Shown here one piece after another: positions 32,844 through 36,322 of a stretch of DNA of 36,322 nucleotides. Both the position numbers and the translations under genes were made by a program. Origin of the DNA: Rhodospirillaceae bacterium (GTDB lineage Bacteria > Pseudomonadota > Alphaproteobacteria > Rhodospirillales > UBA2165); the NCBI GenBank assembly GCA_018674495.1, contig JABHAA010000089.1, forward strand, positions 1-36,322, read 5' to 3'. The notes under the pieces were generated by a model that worked only from the letters and a program-made list of their open reading frames with translations, did no database searches and had not been told where the DNA came from. Position 1 is the first letter of the stretch. Each line of letters starts with the position of its first letter.

Positions 32844-33251
32844 CTAATTGGCTCTGTTTTTATTCTTCGATTTTTCAATTATTTTTGAAATTGATTCCAA
32901 GTTTTTGCTTGATTTGTTCCATACAGAATCACTGTCGACGGTGTCACTGTCAGGTTGTTTTGAAGTTAGTACATTTCTCCGATATTCCATGTTTTCAAGA
33001 TGCGGGGGGGGAGGGGATCTAGTTTCATTATCCTCCACCAGTTCTTCCATTCCTATAGCAATTAACGCCATGGCTGGAGTTCCAATCAAGGTAAATGGAA
33101 GCAATAAAATTTGAGGTGCGAGAAATAGCAAAGCAATTCCAACTATGACTGTGCCAAAACAGGCACCTAACCAAGCAACCAATGCAATGACGGCTACAAT
33201 CATGAGGGCTGCACCAGCGATAATTTTAGCAATAGCCTTATATTTAAACAT
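32844..33251 (-). CDS. Small membrane protein of unknown function
   Basis: A 135-residue protein. Two strongly hydrophobic segments lie at about 6-30 and 34-68 (IIAGAALMIVAVIALVAWLG and a second ILLLPFTLIG-containing stretch). A charged, low-complexity tail follows, with a run of four prolines and many Ser, Asn, Lys and Asp residues. An AAGGA site stands eight bases before the ATG. I do not recognise a family. Its close coupling with the downstream Sel1-repeat gene suggests that the two act together, with the tail facing the Sel1 protein, but this is inference. Confidence 0.65.
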   Translation of the reverse strand: MFKYKAIAKIIAGAALMIVAVIALVAWLGACFGTVIVGIALLFLAPQILLLPFTLIGTPAMALIAIGMEELVEDNETRSPPPPHLENMEYRRNVLTSKQPDSDTVDSDSVWNKSSKNLESISKIIEKSKNKNRAN

Positions 33252-33663
33252 ACCGCATTCCTTTGAGATGTGGTTTGACCTTTTGGTCCTGTGGTTTGCT
33301 GCCAGTAGCCTGGCTAACTCTTACTGCTTAGAGGCAGCACTTCACCGCCTTAGGTTGACCAGGTAAACTTCTACAACAGTGTCAACCTTCCCCTAACTCC
33401 AAACGCCTGTCCTCAACACAAAGTCAAAATTGAATTTCCTATTTTTTCTCACAACCCATTCAGAAGACTTCTAACCATCCTAGCTGGTTAGACTTTGAGC
33501 TTCTCCTGTGAAAATCTACTAGGTCATCAATCTGCCAATCGCCTAAAGGCCGGAGACATGACTGCACCCGATCGCCATGTTAAATATCTTTCAAAATTAC
33601 CTTGCCAAAGGATCGCCATCCAGACATGGCATCCCCATTTGATGAGTTAATGTGACAAAGCCC
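33252..33663. other. Non-coding stretch in the AT-rich island
   Basis: About 410 bases with no gene that I can support. It should hold the promoter for the membrane-protein/Sel1 pair near 33260-33320 on the minus strand. A short inverted repeat TGCCA (33603-33607) and TGGCA lies just after the Sel1-like gene's end and could be a weak hairpin. Confidence 0.4.
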
Positions 33664-34182
33664 TTAGCGTCCATCTTCATCCATATACGCAATATTTTGC
33701 TTTGCTCCTTCATGCCCCATATTTGCCGCTTTTTGGTATAAAACCCGAGCTTTTTTATTGTCAGGTTGCCCTCCTTCCAATGTAATTTCATATGCGTAAT
33801 AATAACCAAGCATTAGCATTGCGTCTGGATCACCAAATGACACACCTTTCTCTAAGTACTCCAAGCTCTTTTTTCTATTGTTACGTTGACCTTCAAGAGC
33901 GCCTAGGTATTTGTAGGCAAAGCCAGTTCCGAGTTCAATTGATCTGTTGAAGTAGTTTGCAGCTTTGTTTGGGTTTCTGGATACATTAATTCCTACCAAG
34001 TAGATCAAGCCGAGAATTAAGTTTGGTACTGAAAGGTGTGTAGCGCCCTCTAGCTTTGCTCTCTCACCTTCAAGAATAAAACCGTAAAAATCGTCATTTT
34101 GCTTTATTAGATGTTCAGTTTTTGCAAGTAGGTCGATGTAATCTTCTTCACTTTCCTTTGACAACCAGCCAAATATTCCCAT
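33664..34182 (-). CDS. Short Sel1/TPR-repeat protein
   Basis: A 172-residue soluble protein. Residues from about 50 onward form Sel1-like repeats: NKAANYFNRSIELGTGFAYK, KKSLEYLEKGVSFGDPDAML and KARVLYQKAANMGHEGAKQN, the usual pattern of paired helices ending with a small residue-x-A block. The N-terminal 50 residues (MGIFGWLSKESEEDYIDLL) start like the other Sel1 protein in this island (MFGLFKKKN), so the two may be related in role. An AGGAT site precedes the ATG. Function unknown; protein-protein interaction is likely. Confidence 0.75.
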   Translation of the reverse strand: MGIFGWLSKESEEDYIDLLAKTEHLIKQNDDFYGFILEGERAKLEGATHLSVPNLILGLIYLVGINVSRNPNKAANYFNRSIELGTGFAYKYLGALEGQRNNRKKSLEYLEKGVSFGDPDAMLMLGYYYAYEITLEGGQPDNKKARVLYQKAANMGHEGAKQNIAYMDEDGR

Positions 34183-34295
34183 TGCTTTATATCCTTATAT
34201 ATAGAGAAATTGTAGACGTTTAACACAGTACCGGGACAAACGAAAGGCGACAAGAAACGTACTGTCATATTAAGCCGACATTTCCCAGGTAACCT

Positions 34296-35225
34296 TCAGT
34301 TCTGAGGCAATCGCAGGCGAACTCCGCCATTGAATGCTTCAAAATTATCGAAACTGTCAAATGAATCGGGGTCTTCAAAGTCTCGATAACTTTTGCCCGG
34401 TGGATCATCTGGCAGTTTAAGAAGCGTAATAACAAGATCAAAATTCCGGGAGAAGACAGTCATCTCTTTGACTGGTTCATCGGGCCACCAGATGCCAGGG
34501 CCATGATTGATCTCAATTTTATTGTCGTTGTTGGAGATGCCCGTGTTGGCAACAGATGCTTGAGGGATCGGTACAGGAGGCAAACCGACAGTCTTAATGA
34601 ACTTTCCGGTTTCTAATGCGCTCTGACTCGGTTTGCTCCAGAGGATAAAACCACTTCGCGAAAGGACAAGAACACAGCGCTTGTCAGTGATTTCAACCAA
34701 CTTAAGAAGCATGGCAGTCAAAGAGACACTGTATCTGTCTGTGCAATGTTCAATCAGATTGAAGTCAATTTTCTGCCGGTCAATTTGTTTTCTGAAATCA
34801 TTGGGCGGCATCAGTAATTGTGAGGCAAATTTATTAGCTTCGCTCTCGCGTTGAGCATCGTCATGGAAATTGGACAAGTCTTCTTGTGAGCATTCGAATT
34901 TTTCTAATTCATGCCGGTGCAACAGGTAATGACCAAATTCGTGTGCAAGGGTGAAGTTGATGCGGCCAAGCTGAGGAATTTCCTTGTTGTACAAAATTAG
35001 CCATCTTGATTGCTCATCGCGGTAGCTCCCATACAAAGCACCTTCAAAGCCAGAAAGATCGTCGTCGCCTTTAACTTCCTTAATTCGATGATCAGGGAAT
35101 TTATTGCGGCTGTACTCCAGGCAAATTTCTTCGATATTTAAAGGGTATCTATCTTCACCCAGGACTGCATCCAGAAGAGCGATCACATTATTGGCTTCTT
35201 TGACGGGCTGTTTGGGGTCCCTCAA
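34296..35225 (-). CDS. ImmA/IrrE-family zinc metallopeptidase
   Basis: A 309-residue protein with the zincin motif HEFGH (His95, Glu96, His99) in NFTLAHEFGHYLLHRHE and the downstream RESEANKFASQLLMP, where a glutamate supplies the third metal ligand. This pattern defines ImmA/IrrE (DUF955) peptidases. The C-terminal part (about 175-309) is an added domain I do not recognise. The TTG start at 35225 overlaps the stop of the XRE gene (TTGA), so the two are translationally coupled. In ICEs and phages, ImmA cleaves the adjacent XRE repressor on an SOS or cell signal and lets the element leave dormancy; the same role is likely here. Confidence 0.87.
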   Translation of the reverse strand: MRDPKQPVKEANNVIALLDAVLGEDRYPLNIEEICLEYSRNKFPDHRIKEVKGDDDLSGFEGALYGSYRDEQSRWLILYNKEIPQLGRINFTLAHEFGHYLLHRHELEKFECSQEDLSNFHDDAQRESEANKFASQLLMPPNDFRKQIDRQKIDFNLIEHCTDRYSVSLTAMLLKLVEITDKRCVLVLSRSGFILWSKPSQSALETGKFIKTVGLPPVPIPQASVANTGISNNDNKIEINHGPGIWWPDEPVKEMTVFSRNFDLVITLLKLPDDPPGKSYRDFEDPDSFDSFDNFEAFNGGVRLRLPQN

Positions 35226-35548
35226 TCCTCATCCTCCCACAGAAGGTCAATAGATCGGCGAATTTTTTCTTTGGTTTTAGGCGGCATATCTTGGTACTTG
35301 CGGAAAAATGCCGTGTCAGCTGCATCGACCTCTGATGAGGAGCCCGAACTATCCAGGAGGTATTCAGTTGTTGTATCCAGCGCTTTGGCAATTTTCATTA
35401 GCTTTTCACCGGATGGTTTACGGGTACCCCGGTTTTCAATTTCCCAAATATAGCCTTTGCTGGATTCGCATTTTTCTGCCAATTGCTCAAGTGTGAGCTT
35501 CTTTGCAGTTCGGAGGGCTTTGATTTTATCGCCCAAATCCTTCGACAT
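35222..35548 (-). CDS. XRE-family helix-turn-helix regulator
   Basis: A 108-residue repressor-like protein. The helix-turn-helix lies near residues 8-63 with LTLEQLAEKCESSKGYIWEI and an ALDTTTEYLL helix, typical of the Cro/CI (XRE) fold, followed by a short acidic tail. ATG 35548 has GGGAGA about eight bases upstream; the frame is open to 35593 but without a better start. It forms an operon with the ImmA-type protease gene and is divergent from the DUF2188 gene. Direct and inverted repeats in the divergent region are likely its operators. Confidence 0.85.
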   Translation of the reverse strand: MSKDLGDKIKALRTAKKLTLEQLAEKCESSKGYIWEIENRGTRKPSGEKLMKIAKALDTTTEYLLDSSGSSSEVDAADTAFFRKYQDMPPKTKEKIRRSIDLLWEDED

Positions 35549-35572
35549 ATGTGGTTTCTCCCTAGTTATCAT

Positions 35573-35644
35573 AAGTTCTACATAGCAATACAAAAAGTTA
35601 TTGACAAGAGTATTGTTTAGAAATAATGTGAAGTTCTAAATAGC
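35573..35644. promoter_or_regulatory. Operator-like repeats in the XRE/DUF2188 divergent region
   Basis: AAGTTCTA-N-ATAGC occurs twice in direct orientation (35573-35586 and 35631-35644, 13 of 14 bases identical), flanking the promoter. Between them CAATAC (35586-35591) and GTATTG (35610-35615) form an inverted repeat that covers the -35 box. This arrangement suits repression by the XRE protein. Confidence 0.55.
35601..35629 (+). promoter_or_regulatory. Strong sigma70-type promoter driving the DUF2188 operon
   Basis: A perfect TTGACA (35601-35606) is followed after exactly 17 bases by TAATGT (35624-35629). It points at the DUF2188 gene, whose start is about 65 bases downstream. Confidence 0.75.
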
Positions 35645-35694
35645 GTTACTTATTATAGCGCATTAGTTGGTAAATTTGAAGATAGGAGTAGAAA

Positions 35695-35931
35695 ATGGGT
35701 AAGGGTCCTGAAACGCACCATGTGGTGCCTAATAAAGATAAAGGTGGCTGGGACGTACGACGCGGCGGTGCTGACCGTGCGAGCGGCCATTTTGATACCA
35801 AGCAACAGGCCGTGGATGCCGGGCGTGACATTAGTCGCAATCAACAAACTGAATTTCGTATCCACAATAAGGACGGGAAAATTTCGCAGACTGATAGTCA
35901 CGGAAATGACCCCCGTAACATCAAAGGTTAG
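35695..35931 (+). CDS. DUF2188-family small protein
   Basis: A 78-residue basic, hydrophilic protein. The pattern HHVVPNKDKGGWDVRRGG, then AVDAGRDISRNQ and the end HNKDGKISQTDSHGNDP (in part) matches DUF2188, a widespread small family of unknown function that is often found near mobile elements. A TTGACA promoter lies just upstream and the XRE repressor gene is divergent, so expression is probably held off until the repressor is removed. The next gene begins 13 bases after its stop. Confidence 0.82.
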   Translation: MGKGPETHHVVPNKDKGGWDVRRGGADRASGHFDTKQQAVDAGRDISRNQQTEFRIHNKDGKISQTDSHGNDPRNIKG

Positions 35932-35943
35932 GAAGGAATATAA

Positions 35944-36322
35944 ATGACCGCCAATATTGCCAAGTTTTTCCGTCACACACCGGCTATTTCTCTGGAAAAG
36001 TATTTCCTGAAATTCCCATCACCGGTTTCTGAAGCCGTTGATTGGTCTGACCTTCCATTAAACGTGAGCAAGCCCTTGATTATGGCAGTTGACGATTTGA
36101 CAGAAGATGATTTGGCAATGCTTAACACAAACTCTGAGCGCATCAATGAAATGACTGATGAAATTGGTCAAGATGCCCTTATGGCGGTGTTATGCGGAAA
36201 ATCAATTGGTAGTGAAATTACATTAAGCGGCATGATATCGTTAGCGGATATTCCGCCGGTTATGAGGCCCGCAGATGAACGTTCGCAAAATTTTTCTGAC
36301 ATTCGTTTTATCGATTATGCTC
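35944..36322 (+). CDS. Partial hypothetical protein, runs off the window
   Basis: An open frame of 126 codons from ATG 35944 to the window edge with no stop; AGGAAGGA sits six bases before the start, a strong site. The visible part begins TANIAKFFRHTPA and is soluble and mildly acidic, with a helical stretch SERINEMTDEIGQDALMAVL. I do not recognise a family. It follows the DUF2188 gene by 13 bases and should be on the same transcript, under the XRE-controlled promoter, so it is probably an island function. The C-terminus lies outside the window. Confidence 0.7.
   Translation, partial: MTANIAKFFRHTPAISLEKYFLKFPSPVSEAVDWSDLPLNVSKPLIMAVDDLTEDDLAMLNTNSERINEMTDEIGQDALMAVLCGKSIGSEITLSGMISLADIPPVMRPADERSQNFSDIRFIDYA

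Noticed and set aside
33145..33366. Plus-strand ORF opposite the small membrane protein
   Set aside because: It is largely the complement of the minus-strand gene, which has a proper ribosome-binding site and coherent hydrophobic helices.

Overview
The window most likely comes from an alphaproteobacterium, perhaps a Rhodospirillales-like lineage. This is inferred from gene content (TRAP carrier, several UbiD decarboxylases, ADP-forming acyl-CoA synthetases, DUF2188) and from moderately GC-rich coding style; there is no rRNA or other marker to prove it.

Layout. (1) 245-1795: a winged-helix/TPR regulator, then a decayed IS30-family transposase fragment (1868-2130). (2) 2234-18007: a dense catabolic region. 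It opens with an ADP-forming aryl-CoA synthetase, an acyl-CoA dehydrogenase and a hydroxycinnamoyl-CoA hydratase/lyase. Next come two UbiD-family decarboxylases with a small zinc-ribbon protein between them, a complete DctPQM TRAP transporter, a thiamine-diphosphate enzyme, an amidohydrolase on the opposite strand, an AMP-forming CoA ligase and a third UbiD. (3) 18025-31605: a divergent GntR/UTRA repressor, then a nine-gene operon: AMP-forming CoA ligase, three-subunit molybdenum hydroxylase, second ADP-forming synthetase, quinone-oxidoreductase-like MDR protein, and a membrane/molybdopterin/ferredoxin trio resembling phenylacetyl-CoA:acceptor oxidoreductase (PadDBC order). (4) About 31.7 kb to the end: visibly AT-richer DNA behind a strong terminator. 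It carries Sel1-repeat proteins, a small membrane protein, an XRE repressor with an ImmA/IrrE-type protease, a DUF2188 protein and an unfinished ORF, and looks like the edge of an integrated mobile island.

How the genes may work together (inference). TRAP uptake of an aromatic acid is followed by CoA activation. Side chains could then be shortened in two ways. One is hydratase/lyase cleavage of hydroxycinnamoyl-CoA (with the acyl-CoA dehydrogenase feeding in dihydro-cinnamates). The other is Pad-like oxidation of an arylacetyl-CoA to an arylglyoxylate, which the benzoylformate-decarboxylase-like ThDP enzyme would decarboxylate. Both give an aryl aldehyde, which the molybdenum hydroxylase could oxidise to an aryl carboxylate for UbiD decarboxylation. 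I know of no described pathway that combines these parts. No prFMN synthase (UbiX) and no NAD-dependent aldehyde dehydrogenase is present in the window.

Notable defects and variants: the second UbiD gene has an in-frame amber codon 13 codons after its best start; the first and third UbiD proteins each carry one Asp in place of a Glu of the catalytic triad; the amidohydrolase lacks the usual N-terminal HxH metal motif; and the Pad-like molybdoenzyme has no Tat signal.
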